From contig CAZCQG010000010.1 in assembly GCA_964500775.1 (NCBI GenBank), forward strand, positions 1 through 58,407: a stretch of DNA of 58,407 nt, written 5' to 3'. The translations under genes were made by a program, and so were the position numbers. The stretch is from CAZCQG01 sp964500775 (lineage in GTDB: Bacteria; Campylobacterota; Campylobacteria; Campylobacterales; CAZCQG01). Of this stretch, positions 1 to 8,657 are shown piece after piece. Under the pieces are notes generated by a model. The model made no database searches. It was given only the letters and a program-made list of their open reading frames with translations, and was not told where the DNA came from. Every line of letters begins with the position of its first letter. The first letter of the stretch is position 1.

Positions 1-463
1 TTATCAAAGCGATAAAATAATAAAAACTGCTATAAAGCAAAAAAAGATAAAAAGTCTCCACCAATGTATGGATCGCATAAAAGTTAAAATATGGATAAAA
101 AGTGACGATGAAAGCCGCTATGTTCGCAGATCGCTGATCAAACATAAGTAAAGAAATTTTATAGCATATAAAAATTAAACCGGTTGCCAAGACGATATTT
201 CCTAACGAATATCCTTTGATCCCTATAAGGTTCTGCAAAGGGTAGAAAATAGAGTAGTAATAAAATCCGAGCGGCGCTTCGTTATTTATGTCGCTTGGCC
301 AAACAAAGCTATTTTCAAATAAGATTTTTGCGTTATGCACATACGCCCTACTGTCGGGAAAATCAAATAAAGGGAAAAAATAGAGCAACGCAATCTTTAG
401 TATGATCGATATTCCCAACAAATATATTATTAGGTACTTATTCTCCGACGCGGCTTTTATCAA
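1..463 (-). CDS. Partial membrane glycosyltransferase, GT39/ArnT-like
   Basis: Reverse-strand reading is open from a TTG at 463, which overlaps the TGA of the upstream deacetylase, to the window edge, so only about 154 N-terminal residues are visible. It starts with a basic stretch and a hydrophobic segment (LIIYLLGISIILKIALLYFF), followed by a loop with DFPDSRAYVHNAKIL. Acidic-plus-aromatic loops of this kind after the first membrane helix are typical of PMT/ArnT-type lipid-linked sugar transferases. Several further hydrophobic helices follow. The likely role is transfer of a sugar from a polyprenyl carrier outside the inner membrane. The family call is by pattern only, and the missing C-terminus could change it. 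Confidence 0.5.
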   Translation of the reverse strand, partial: MIKAASENKYLIIYLLGISIILKIALLYFFPLFDFPDSRAYVHNAKILFENSFVWPSDINNEAPLGFYYYSIFYPLQNLIGIKGYSLGNIVLATGLIFICYKISLLMFDQRSANIAAFIVTFYPYFNFYAIHTLVETFYLFLLYSSFYYFIALI

Positions 464-1236
464 TTTGAAATTTCCTTTAGTTTATTCAACGTATCGCCAT
501 TTTCAAAAAATGCCAAAATGTAGTCTTTATTCATATCCGCACATTGTCTAAAAAATTGTATAAGATTCGCCCCTATCAACTCATACGGATGGATATATAC
601 CACCCCTTTATGTCCACTTTTTTGAAGTTTTTTTACCAAATATTTTTGCAAAAATAGCGGCAAAGCCCTTAAATAAAAACCGCCGCTAAAAGGTATGTAT
701 TGCTTTGCTAGCGGGATCTCCAGTACATCTTCTACCGTAAATGGAGCTTTTTTATCCACCGTATTCCCGTACATATACGTCTTAAACGGAAAGTAGGAAG
801 AGGAATAGGCAAAACCCAGCTCTTTAAGAATCACATAATACTTTCTCTCAAAGGGGAGCGACCAACTCGGCGAACGATAGCCGTAGACCTTCTCTCCGAT
901 AATCTTTTCTAAAATTCTTTTAGATTCCCGCAACTCCTGCCGCCACTCTTCTATGCCCATCTGATACACAAGCTTGTGGGTCAATCCATGCGACGCTATT
1001 TCGTGTCCTCGCAAATGAAGCTCTTTTATGATCTTTGGATTTTTTTCCGCGAAACTCCCTAGGACAAAGCAGGTAGATTTCATATTCAGATTATCGCAGA
1101 AGCGCATCCATGATTCTAGCAATCGCACATAGTCGATTTCCGGCTTCTTTCTCCATAGGATAGTAAAATTCGTATCCTCTATCTCTTCTATGTCGATAGT
1201 GAGCCATGTTTTTGATTCTTTATATATTTTACTCAT
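460..1236 (-). CDS. Polysaccharide deacetylase (NodB-type)
   Basis: 258 aa, ATG start. The NodB metal-dependent deacetylase motifs are visible: TIDIEE around residue 15 (general-base and metal-binding Asp), a histidine motif with H78, H83 and H87 in HEIASHGLTH, and GYRSPSWS at 119-126. The spacing matches the family linked to exopolysaccharide and exosortase loci. It should remove N- or O-acetyl groups from a surface glycan or its lipid-linked precursor. There is no signal peptide, so it probably acts in the cytoplasm. It overlaps the preceding aminotransferase gene by 8 bases and the next gene by 4, suggesting translational coupling. Confidence 0.85.
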   Translation of the reverse strand: MSKIYKESKTWLTIDIEEIEDTNFTILWRKKPEIDYVRLLESWMRFCDNLNMKSTCFVLGSFAEKNPKIIKELHLRGHEIASHGLTHKLVYQMGIEEWRQELRESKRILEKIIGEKVYGYRSPSWSLPFERKYYVILKELGFAYSSSYFPFKTYMYGNTVDKKAPFTVEDVLEIPLAKQYIPFSGGFYLRALPLFLQKYLVKKLQKSGHKGVVYIHPYELIGANLIQFFRQCADMNKDYILAFFENGDTLNKLKEISN

Positions 1237-2143
1237 TAATACTCTTTACGATCTCTTCGGCATATTGCATACTTACTAAATCATGTGTCGGCAAAAAACA
1301 TCCTTGTACCAACTTTTTTGCACCTTCTAACACTCTCCCTCTTTTTTGGCAAGCCCGTTCATAGGTTTCGTGATAGTCTCGCATTTTGCTCACTCCGCTG
1401 GAGCGAAACTCTTTTTTTATAGGTATTCTTAAATACGGCGTATCACCTTTTAGATCAAACAAGTATTCTCTCTTAATGCTATTTAGATAGTAATTCGAAA
1501 GCATGACCCTGTGAGCAAAATCGGCATTGTACACAGTATTGAGAATCCATCGCGCTTTCCGTTTGCCCAGCTTTTCGGGCTGTATCGCATCTACGGTCAA
1601 ATGTGTACTTTTCTCCGGATCAAATGGAGTTTTTTCTATGATTCCCCATACTCTCGAAATCGCTTTTTGTGCTAAAGAGAGGAGATAGCTCTGCATAAAA
1701 TCATCCTTTTGCGGCAACTCTCTCAACCCTTCTATCTCTTGGCGGCATAGTATCCCGCCGCCGCCAAATCCCGAAAACATTTTCCCTTTTCCAAAGCTAA
1801 ACACTTGAAAATCCGCATTCGTATTGTTGCTTTGTATGCCCTGCGCCCTATCTTCTATAATCAGAAAATCTTTGAATAATACTTTATAATCTCTGATGCT
1901 ACTTCCAAAAAGCGACGTGGGAATCAAAGCGATATTTGCTCCCCCATATTTTTCAAGTACGTTGTGCAAATCTTCTAAATCAAAATCTAGACTTTCATCA
2001 ATATCAATAAAATCGTATCGCACCCCAGCCTGTTCCAAAGCACTCCATACGGTAGGACACGTGTAAGCGGGCATCAAAAAAGTATGTTCTGAAAATTGTT
2101 TGGCAATAAGATATATAGCAGACCTTGCAGAATCCAAAAACAC
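1229..2143 (-). CDS. DegT/DnrJ-like PLP aminotransferase, short and divergent, start uncertain
   Basis: From the only canonical start (GTG at 2143) it gives 304 aa. An N-terminal DSARSAI and a later FSFGKGKMFSGFGGGG resemble the sugar-aminotransferase fold, with a candidate PLP lysine in the second motif. It is shorter than the usual 370-400 aa. The same frame stays open upstream to a TAG and reads IPPLYPYSGFDFFTPRESEI before the GTG, which looks like real protein, but that extension has only ATA or ATT codons as possible starts. Either the GTG is used and the upstream reading is chance, or the start is non-standard or mis-sequenced. It probably modifies a sugar of the left-end glycan block. 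Confidence 0.6.
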   Translation of the reverse strand: MFLDSARSAIYLIAKQFSEHTFLMPAYTCPTVWSALEQAGVRYDFIDIDESLDFDLEDLHNVLEKYGGANIALIPTSLFGSSIRDYKVLFKDFLIIEDRAQGIQSNNTNADFQVFSFGKGKMFSGFGGGGILCRQEIEGLRELPQKDDFMQSYLLSLAQKAISRVWGIIEKTPFDPEKSTHLTVDAIQPEKLGKRKARWILNTVYNADFAHRVMLSNYYLNSIKREYLFDLKGDTPYLRIPIKKEFRSSGVSKMRDYHETYERACQKRGRVLEGAKKLVQGCFLPTHDLVSMQYAEEIVKSINE

Positions 2144-2211
2144 TATCTCAGATTCCCTAGGGGTAAAAAAGTCAAAACCGCTATACGGATAAAGTGGAGG
2201 TATGGAAAAAA

Positions 2212-2880
2212 TTATCCTCTCCTAAATAAAAACGAAAGTTCATACAGAAAAAAGCTACTCCATCTGTTTACATTATGTACCCTATTAAAAATATCTACCC
2301 CTTTGCATGCCAAAAGCTCTACGCCCCCTAGCTGCCTGCAAAGTGTAGTAATAGTATCTTTATCAAAGTAATACGGAAACAGCTCCGCTTCGGGTTTTAC
2401 TATTTTTCTGTATATGCTATTTAGATTCGTAACGGTCAACAGAAAATATCCCCCGTTTTGAAGAATATTTGTGTGTTCCTCAAAAAATTTCATCCTGTCT
2501 TCGGGTTTGATATAAGAAAAAATCTCCATCGAATTCACAAGATCATATTTGGTTTCAAAATACTTTCCTAGCTCGACGGTACTGCCACAGCATAGCTTTG
2601 TATATTTACCCTCGGCAAATCGTACTGCCTCCTCCAATAGATCAATCCCATCGGCCTCGACTATATCAATGGTAGATTTTACGGCATCTTCAAAAAACAT
2701 CCCGTTACCGCATCCTGCATCCAAAACGACATACCTTTTTTTCGGCAAAATCCCAAGCATCTCTTTTACTAGTTTCACCCGCCCCTTGTAGAGATGTTCG
2801 AATTTGTGCCCGTTGGCATTAAACTCCTCTTTGTTGTTGGTATACAAATCTTTATAATAATTTTCAATTTTTTCCGTCAA
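2212..2880 (-). CDS. Class I SAM-dependent methyltransferase
   Basis: 222 aa. The SAM-binding motif VVLDAGCGNG lies at residues 51-60, followed by the acidic motif II region (DIVEADGIDLLEE) and a LVNSMEIFSYI stretch like motif IV. This is the single-domain Methyltransf_11/25 type common in O-antigen and EPS loci, where it often methylates a sugar hydroxyl or a terminal residue. The acceptor cannot be read from sequence. It lies 1 base after the FemAB-like gene and directly before the divergent aminotransferase. A second unrelated-looking methyltransferase sits at 6200-6913. Confidence 0.8.
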   Translation of the reverse strand: MTEKIENYYKDLYTNNKEEFNANGHKFEHLYKGRVKLVKEMLGILPKKRYVVLDAGCGNGMFFEDAVKSTIDIVEADGIDLLEEAVRFAEGKYTKLCCGSTVELGKYFETKYDLVNSMEIFSYIKPEDRMKFFEEHTNILQNGGYFLLTVTNLNSIYRKIVKPEAELFPYYFDKDTITTLCRQLGGVELLACKGVDIFNRVHNVNRWSSFFLYELSFLFRRG

Positions 2881-2881
2881 A

Positions 2882-3784
2882 TTAGAGATCCTCCAAATAT
2901 TTACACAATTTTGGACCGATGTATTCGGTCATTTTTGTAGGTAATTTTTTCCAAACATTCGCCGCAGTCTCATATTTTGAATAGATATTTTCCGCGTTGG
3001 GTTTGATTATATCTATTTTTATCGGTACCGCTCCCCACTGGGCTTTAAAGCCATAAGTCGTTCCCCCGTAGCCAGAACGTCCGAAATCAAATATCTTTTT
3101 TTCTCTTTTTATAGCCAACTCTACTGCCACCCAGTACATATTGTGATTCGGGCAAAACTCCATATAAGCATGATCGATTCCCGCCCACATGGCTAATGCA
3201 ATATCATTATCATAAAGAATCACGACCGAGGATACGGCTACGTCATCCTTGTATGTCACCACAAAATCGCATTGCATATTTTCAGATATCAGCATAAACA
3301 ATTTTTTGTCAAATATCGGTGTACCGTGATAGTGCATATTCATTTTATAGAGTTCGTAAAAATCATCTATTAATTTTAAGTCATTGCCGCTCAGGGTTTG
3401 TAGTCCGCTCTTTTGTGATTTCTTGATTTGATTTCTACATTTTCTGGAAGAAAAAATATTTTTTGAAATATACTCCAAATCTCGACTGCTGACATCCACT
3501 CGCATATCAACAGTATCGCCATTTTTAAAGTTGCTATATTGCGGATTCAATACTCTGATTTGATATTTATTATCCTTACCTAGTTCTAACAAATCATCTA
3601 TTTCCGTAGCAAGTCTATCCGTATAGTTTAAAAGCGGAAGATAGCTCAATGTATATCCCCTAAACAAACTGGGTACGATCACGAAATCCATAAATACCTC
3701 ATACCCGTATAGGGAAACTAAGATATTTTTCCACTTCTCTATAAACTCTTTTGAGTGGACGGTTTCGAATAAGAATCTCTCCAC
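2882..3784 (-). CDS. FemAB/GNAT-like acyl- or aminoacyl-transferase
   Basis: 300 aa, GTG start whose first G is the last base of the upstream TAG. The C-terminal half carries the hallmark FDFGRSGYGGTTYGFKAQWG, and a CPNHNMYWVAVELAIKR helix before it matches the C-terminal GNAT domain of FemAB-like proteins found in EPS and exosortase loci. These enzymes usually attach an amino acid or acyl group to an amino sugar. The N-terminal half is less conserved. The context of deacetylase, aminotransferase and DUF2079 protein fits modification of an amino-sugar polymer. The exact donor is unknown. Confidence 0.72.
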   Translation of the reverse strand: MERFLFETVHSKEFIEKWKNILVSLYGYEVFMDFVIVPSLFRGYTLSYLPLLNYTDRLATEIDDLLELGKDNKYQIRVLNPQYSNFKNGDTVDMRVDVSSRDLEYISKNIFSSRKCRNQIKKSQKSGLQTLSGNDLKLIDDFYELYKMNMHYHGTPIFDKKLFMLISENMQCDFVVTYKDDVAVSSVVILYDNDIALAMWAGIDHAYMEFCPNHNMYWVAVELAIKREKKIFDFGRSGYGGTTYGFKAQWGAVPIKIDIIKPNAENIYSKYETAANVWKKLPTKMTEYIGPKLCKYLEDL

Positions 3785-4728
3785 TACTTCTCTTTTTTCG
3801 GAATATTATTTATATCTATATTTATTGCTGCGATAAGAAATTGGACACCCAAGATGAGAGGGAGCACTGAAAGCATAACCGTTCCGGTAGAGTTTTCCAT
3901 ATCCATAAAAGCACCGAGATACCAGCGATACGCTCCAAATAGGAATCCCCACAAAAGCATAGGAACACCGAATATCGTATAAATAGACGCCATATTAAAA
4001 TCATACACAAAATATTTCAAAGCGACTCGCTTGAAAAAACCTTTGCAAAGTTTCGGCGGAAAATCGACTAAAATTCTCCGAATCTTCAGAGAGCTCTGTT
4101 CATCACCGTAAATAGCCGGTATCGACACATCTTTGACAGCCGCATTTACCGTATTGAGATGTATCAGCATATCGCTTTCAAAAAAATATCTCTTTGAGAG
4201 CCTATCTAGTTCCAACTCCTCAAGCGCTCTCCTGTGTATCGCCGTGTAACCGTTTGTAGGGTCTATGATATTCCAATATCCGCTCGCTGCTTTAACCAAA
4301 AACGAAAGGGCGCTATTACCGAATAATCGAATTTTCGGCATAGATTTCAACGCCACGAAATCACGGAATCTGTTCCCCTTGGTATAGTCGGCTTTATCCT
4401 GCAATAGCGGCTCAATAAGCTCGGGAATATATTTTGGGTCCATTTGTCCATCACCGTCTATCTTGATACAAATATCCGCCCCCAGCTCGAGAGCTTTTTT
4501 ATACCCGCTCACGACCGCTCCGCCCACACCGAGATTCTCCTCGTGAAAAATAACGCTTAGCTTTGGATGATTAAAGCTTAGAGCGATTTTGCCCGAAGTT
4601 TCGGGACATTTGTCATCGACTACGATAATAAAATCAACAAGTTCAGGTAGAGTCTCTATGACGTTTTTTATATGCTTAGAGACTTTGTATGAGGGAATGA
4701 TAACGGCGATTTTGTGATTTAGAACCAT
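3784..4728 (-). CDS. GT2 glycosyltransferase, DPM1/GtrB-like with C-terminal membrane helices
   Basis: 314 aa. The GT-A fold opens with AVIIPSYK, then IIVVDDKCPETSG at about 35-46 and the DxD-type metal site IDGDGQMDP at 90-98. Two hydrophobic helices close the protein (around 240-265 and 280-305). This layout is that of polyprenyl-phosphate sugar synthases, which load a hexose onto undecaprenyl phosphate for later use by GT39-type or DUF2079 membrane enzymes. Such a membrane enzyme follows upstream (4719-6197, 10-base overlap). The donor sugar is not predictable. Confidence 0.8.
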   Translation of the reverse strand: MVLNHKIAVIIPSYKVSKHIKNVIETLPELVDFIIVVDDKCPETSGKIALSFNHPKLSVIFHEENLGVGGAVVSGYKKALELGADICIKIDGDGQMDPKYIPELIEPLLQDKADYTKGNRFRDFVALKSMPKIRLFGNSALSFLVKAASGYWNIIDPTNGYTAIHRRALEELELDRLSKRYFFESDMLIHLNTVNAAVKDVSIPAIYGDEQSSLKIRRILVDFPPKLCKGFFKRVALKYFVYDFNMASIYTIFGVPMLLWGFLFGAYRWYLGAFMDMENSTGTVMLSVLPLILGVQFLIAAINIDINNIPKKEK

Positions 4729-6197
4729 GTATTACTCTCTATTGTTTTTTGATCCCAACGCATCAATTCGTCTTCGGAAATACTAACATCCCCTTTTGTG
4801 TTCTTTGAAAAAACTAAAAAAGGATACTTCGCATATACTAGACTATACTCATCTTTGATTATCGTCGTTACATATTGGGATGTGCTAGTCTTATTGTTGG
4901 ATTGTATATTACTTCTATTGAGATTCATTGCCGAATAATTATATCGAGAATTGAGTACGATGTACGTCGGCGCGATATCTTGACACATACCGATTCCCAT
5001 TAAGCGCCTATTTGCAAAATAAACTCCGCTACGGTCATCAGTCGCTATTCTTATATCTTCGTCTCTTGGAATCATAGGGACGATCTTTGTAAGCATTTCC
5101 GCCTCGTCTTGATAGTACTTATACTGCCACGGCTGCTTTTGAGAAATAATAAACGCCATTAGTACATAATTTACCGCTAAAAAATACAAAATATTTCTTT
5201 TATTTACCTTTCCGTATTTTAAGATCATTATGAATATCACGGGCAAGAGCGGAAACCCGTAATGATCGAAAAGAAAATTGGACAATCTCGTCCCCGATGC
5301 TAAAAAGCAATATCCCATCGTCGGAGCAACAAGAAACAGCACACCAAAAAAATCTCTCACGGAAACTCTCTTGAAGTCTATTAGAAAAACAAACGGAATC
5401 ATGAACGAAAAAAGCAAAAAAGGCTCTTTTATAAAATCGTTGTTTTTTATTATGGCAACCAGTAACTCTTGTATACTTTTTGATTCGAAGATGTACCCGT
5501 ATATATTTCCTAGATTTGCTACACTCTCTCCGCTATAAAGATTTCGCATATACTTGAAATAGAGTGCGTAAAAAAGTAGTGTGAATGCAACGCTACCTAA
5601 AAGATAGACGGCTCTTTTTGAAACAATGGAAAGTGCTGCAAAAAAGAAAATGGCAATCAAGAAAAACTCTTCTTTGATGAGCAGAGTCGGCAAGAAGAAA
5701 ATGATAGCTTTTTTATAGTCGTTCGTAACGAAAATATTGTAATAGCTCAAAAGCAAAAACGGCATCGCGAACAATACGTCGTGAATCCCGTTGTAATTCA
5801 AAGAAAACTGGAACAAAACCGTCACCGATGAAAAAAATACAAAAAAGAATACTGCAATCTCTGTTTTTTCAATATTTTCACGTCCTCTAAAATAAAGAGT
5901 GCTTGCGGTACCTATAAAAGCGAAGTACCCCGCAAAAGCTATAAGATAGTAGAGCGTTAAAGGATTATCGATGATTTTTGAAAACGGAGAGAAGAGCGTC
6001 CAAAACGGAGAGAAATGGTTTGCCAAATAATTAATGCCGCAATAAAAATCAAAATTAAAGTCGAAATTTTTTCCGAAATGATAAATGAGGGAAAGATAGA
6101 GCCCGCTATCATCCGTCCCTATCAATTGAAAATTTTTAATAGCTATGAATAGTACCAAAAGCAATAACGAGTTTACGGTCAAGATTCTAGCTATCAA
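4719..6197 (-). CDS. DUF2079-family multi-pass membrane protein
   Basis: 492 aa with about a dozen hydrophobic segments. The first loop has DDSGLYLSLIYHFGKNFDFNF followed by YLANHFSPFWTLFSPF, the DUF2079 signature. The family is related to GT-C membrane glycosyltransferases and is believed to use polyprenyl-linked sugars, with the loop Asp near the active site. A soluble C-terminal part follows the last helix at about residue 370. It pairs with the DPM1-like gene it overlaps by 10 bases. No biochemical function is established for the family, so substrate and linkage are open. Confidence 0.75.
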   Translation of the reverse strand: MIARILTVNSLLLLVLFIAIKNFQLIGTDDSGLYLSLIYHFGKNFDFNFDFYCGINYLANHFSPFWTLFSPFSKIIDNPLTLYYLIAFAGYFAFIGTASTLYFRGRENIEKTEIAVFFFVFFSSVTVLFQFSLNYNGIHDVLFAMPFLLLSYYNIFVTNDYKKAIIFFLPTLLIKEEFFLIAIFFFAALSIVSKRAVYLLGSVAFTLLFYALYFKYMRNLYSGESVANLGNIYGYIFESKSIQELLVAIIKNNDFIKEPFLLFSFMIPFVFLIDFKRVSVRDFFGVLFLVAPTMGYCFLASGTRLSNFLFDHYGFPLLPVIFIMILKYGKVNKRNILYFLAVNYVLMAFIISQKQPWQYKYYQDEAEMLTKIVPMIPRDEDIRIATDDRSGVYFANRRLMGIGMCQDIAPTYIVLNSRYNYSAMNLNRSNIQSNNKTSTSQYVTTIIKDEYSLVYAKYPFLVFSKNTKGDVSISEDELMRWDQKTIESNTWF

Positions 6198-6199
6198 CC

Positions 6200-6913
6200 T
6201 TATACCTTGCGTGCCAAAGCTATTAGAGAATAACCTCTGTTTGGATTTTTATATTCAATAGCATGGATTTTTTGCGCCGCATCCCAGCCGAAAGGGGCAA
6301 AAAAGGGTGCATTGTAAATGTACTTTCTAGCGATTTCTATTTCAAAGCCGTTTTCTTCGAGTATGTTTACGAGTTTTTCTAAATTAAACTTACTAATATG
6401 CTGCGCCGTATAATCGACTTTTGATATTTTTGATAAAAGAAATTCTATAAAATACCATCCGAATTCATAATTCGGCGTGGTTAATAAAATATGACCGCCT
6501 TTTTTTAGGCAACGTCTACACTCTGAAAGAATCTTCAAAAATACCTCCCGCTCGATATGTTCTATAAACTCTATCGAAGTAACGAGGTCAAAGCTCTCAT
6601 CGGGAAACTCCATCAATGTCGCATCTTGTACTAAAAAATTTTTATTTTCTGTTTGATACCTCTCTTTGGCATACTTTATTTGTTTTTCCGCAAGATCTAT
6701 CCCCGTGAATTTCTTATCTCTATCTTGAAAAGTTCCCAAAAAAGTTCCCGGACCGCAGGCAATGTCCAACATATCCTCAAATTCTACGGTTTCAAGGATG
6801 GAGTGAATTGTCTCAAATTTTATATGATGCCATTTGGACTGTATCCCCGATCTTTTATGATAGGCTACATCATAGTAGCCCGGATCGATACTCTCGTAAT
6901 CAAACTCTTCCAT
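6200..6913 (-). CDS. Class I SAM-dependent methyltransferase (UbiE/Methyltransf_11-like)
   Basis: 237 aa, ATG start. Motif I is MLDIACGPGTFLG at 48-60, then FTGIDLAEKQI (motif II) and DLVTSIEFIEHIE (motif IV), with a CLKKGGHILLTTPN strand typical of Methyltransf_11. It lies between a GT2 gene and the DUF2079 gene with 2-3 base gaps, so it is probably co-translated. The target is likely a sugar or lipid-linked intermediate of this glycan. Nothing in the sequence tells which atom is methylated. Confidence 0.8.
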   Translation of the reverse strand: MEEFDYESIDPGYYDVAYHKRSGIQSKWHHIKFETIHSILETVEFEDMLDIACGPGTFLGTFQDRDKKFTGIDLAEKQIKYAKERYQTENKNFLVQDATLMEFPDESFDLVTSIEFIEHIEREVFLKILSECRRCLKKGGHILLTTPNYEFGWYFIEFLLSKISKVDYTAQHISKFNLEKLVNILEENGFEIEIARKYIYNAPFFAPFGWDAAQKIHAIEYKNPNRGYSLIALARKV

Positions 6914-6916
6914 AGA

Positions 6917-7636
6917 TCACTTGCTACTTTTTTTACTGCTAAGCCACAGTTTCATTAATGTCATAAAATATGTCCAAATAAATACAAGTAAACTTCTTTT
7001 ACTATCCCCGAATAGTCTTTGTTTGAAGGTATAAGGAATCTCTTTTATCTTTAAGCCGGGGTTATTTTTTGCTATCTTGAACAATAGCTCTTCAATAACG
7101 TCAAAATTTTTACAATGCAGATCGACACTCTTTAAATGTTGTGCTTTGTAAAGTTTGAAACTTCCAGATACGTCTTTGCATTCTACTCCCAATACAAAGC
7201 TATACGCGAGATTGACGATTTTTGACATATACACTAGACTTTTACTATTCTCGGTATAACCGCCGTCTATATATCTTGATGCTACCACCAAATCATGGTC
7301 GTTTTTATATTCCAAGAGATGGGGAATGAATTCGGGAGAGTGCGAACCGTCCGCGTCCATAAAGACAATATGCGCTCCATCCGCAAATTCGATACCGCTT
7401 CTTACGGCATCCGCATAGAAGTTCCCGGGCTTTCTGTGATGATACCGCACGCAGTCTTCTTCAAACTCCAAACAAACGCTTTTGCTTTCATCCATAGGCG
7501 TATTAGTATCGATTATTAATATTTCATAATCGAGTTGCAGATTCTTTAGAACCTTGATGATTCTAGGTAACAGTATTCTTAAGTTCTCTTCCTCTTGATA
7601 ACAAGGGAGAACGACGGAGAGCTCTTTATTAGCCAT
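6917..7636 (-). CDS. GT2 glycosyltransferase, DPM1-like
   Basis: 239 aa. ELSVVLPCYQEEENL opens a GT-A domain, with VFMDADGSHSP (DxD at 94-96) and a conserved SGSFKLYKAQHL in the second half. There is at most one weak C-terminal hydrophobic stretch (LLVFIWTYFMTLMKLW), which could tether it to the membrane. It belongs to the dolichol-phosphate-mannose-synthase branch. It overlaps rfbE by 8 bases, so the CDP-sugar block and this transferase are translated together. Whether it uses the CDP-sugar or a common hexose is unknown. Confidence 0.78.
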   Translation of the reverse strand: MANKELSVVLPCYQEEENLRILLPRIIKVLKNLQLDYEILIIDTNTPMDESKSVCLEFEEDCVRYHHRKPGNFYADAVRSGIEFADGAHIVFMDADGSHSPEFIPHLLEYKNDHDLVVASRYIDGGYTENSKSLVYMSKIVNLAYSFVLGVECKDVSGSFKLYKAQHLKSVDLHCKNFDVIEELLFKIAKNNPGLKIKEIPYTFKQRLFGDSKRSLLVFIWTYFMTLMKLWLSSKKSSK

Positions 7637-8657
7637 TTTTATTGACCTCTTCTATCCATTGCAGCATCTTTTCGACCCCTTGCTCTTTACTGACCAACGG
7701 TTTCCATCCGATAGTTTGCAAAATTTTGCTGCTGTCTGCGACAAAGATTTTTTGGTCGCTTTGCCGCTCTTCTAACCTCGTAAACTTCATTTCGATACCC
7801 ATCTTATTTTCCAAAAACTCAAATAACTCCAACAAGGACATACTATTTTCCATACCGCCGCCGACATTAAAAGCGCTTCCTTTCACCTTTTCGATATTCT
7901 CAAAAGCGCTAAAATAGAGCCTTGCAACATCCTCTGCATGGAGAAGGTCTCGTACTTGTTTTCCTGTACCGTGTATCGTAAATGCCTCAATTTTTTTATG
8001 TTTGATTTCATACGCTTTTTGGCAAAACCACCCCACCCAGCCTTGATCGTAATGGGCAAACTGCCTACCGCCAAACATCGAAGAGTGTCTAAATACGACC
8101 GTTTTTAATCCGTATATCCTATGATAATCCAATATGTACTGATCGGCCGCACCCTTTGAACATCCATAGGGTGAACGAAAATCAAGAGGGGTCGTTTCAT
8201 CAAATCCTTTTTCATAACCTTCCGCAATAAATCTCGTTGCGTTTTCACCGTAGTTTATCCACTCCAAATCCCCGTAAACTTTATTGGTAGAAGAATACAA
8301 CACGGTACTTTCCGGAGAATGTTTACGAACAGATTCAAGCAAATTGAACGTGCCCAGCGCATTGGTCTCAAAGTCGCATCTCGGATTTTCCAGAGAAGTC
8401 GTCATAGCCACTTGACCCGCGAGATGGAAGATCGCATCGGGTTGCTCTTTGGCTACGACGTTCTCTATATCATTGCTGTTTCTTATATCCCCATAGTGAA
8501 ATGTGAACTTTCCGTTGCTCTGAAGCCATGCAAGATTGTGCTCCGTTCCTCTACGCTGAAGACTGTCAAAAACCACTAACTCTTCACCTCTTCGCAATAC
8601 TTCATTCGCAAGATTCGAACCCAAAAATCCGCAACCGCCCGTAACTAAATATTTCAA
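7629..8657 (-). CDS. rfbE: CDP-paratose/CDP-tyvelose 2-epimerase-like SDR
   Basis: 342 aa with a TTG start in a TTGA overlap with the upstream stop. Extended SDR: TGGCGFLGSN at 6-15 binds NAD, SSTNKVYGD at 122-130, and Y164/K168 in YGCSK are catalytic. The strings FDSLQRRGTEHNLAWL and HLAGQVAMTTSLENP are typical of CDP-tyvelose 2-epimerase, which inverts C2 of CDP-paratose. It is the last gene of a four-gene CDP-sugar block (RfbF, RfbG, RfbJ-like, RfbE). No RfbH 3-dehydrase is visible, so the real substrate may keep its C3 hydroxyl. Family call is strong; substrate is not proven. Confidence 0.78.
   Translation of the reverse strand: MKYLVTGGCGFLGSNLANEVLRRGEELVVFDSLQRRGTEHNLAWLQSNGKFTFHYGDIRNSNDIENVVAKEQPDAIFHLAGQVAMTTSLENPRCDFETNALGTFNLLESVRKHSPESTVLYSSTNKVYGDLEWINYGENATRFIAEGYEKGFDETTPLDFRSPYGCSKGAADQYILDYHRIYGLKTVVFRHSSMFGGRQFAHYDQGWVGWFCQKAYEIKHKKIEAFTIHGTGKQVRDLLHAEDVARLYFSAFENIEKVKGSAFNVGGGMENSMSLLELFEFLENKMGIEMKFTRLEERQSDQKIFVADSSKILQTIGWKPLVSKEQGVEKMLQWIEEVNKNG

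Noticed and set aside
5278..5538. Plus-strand open frames inside the glycan locus, such as this one
   Set aside because: They sit antisense inside well-supported minus-strand genes, have no domain or ribosome-binding site, and are frame shadows.
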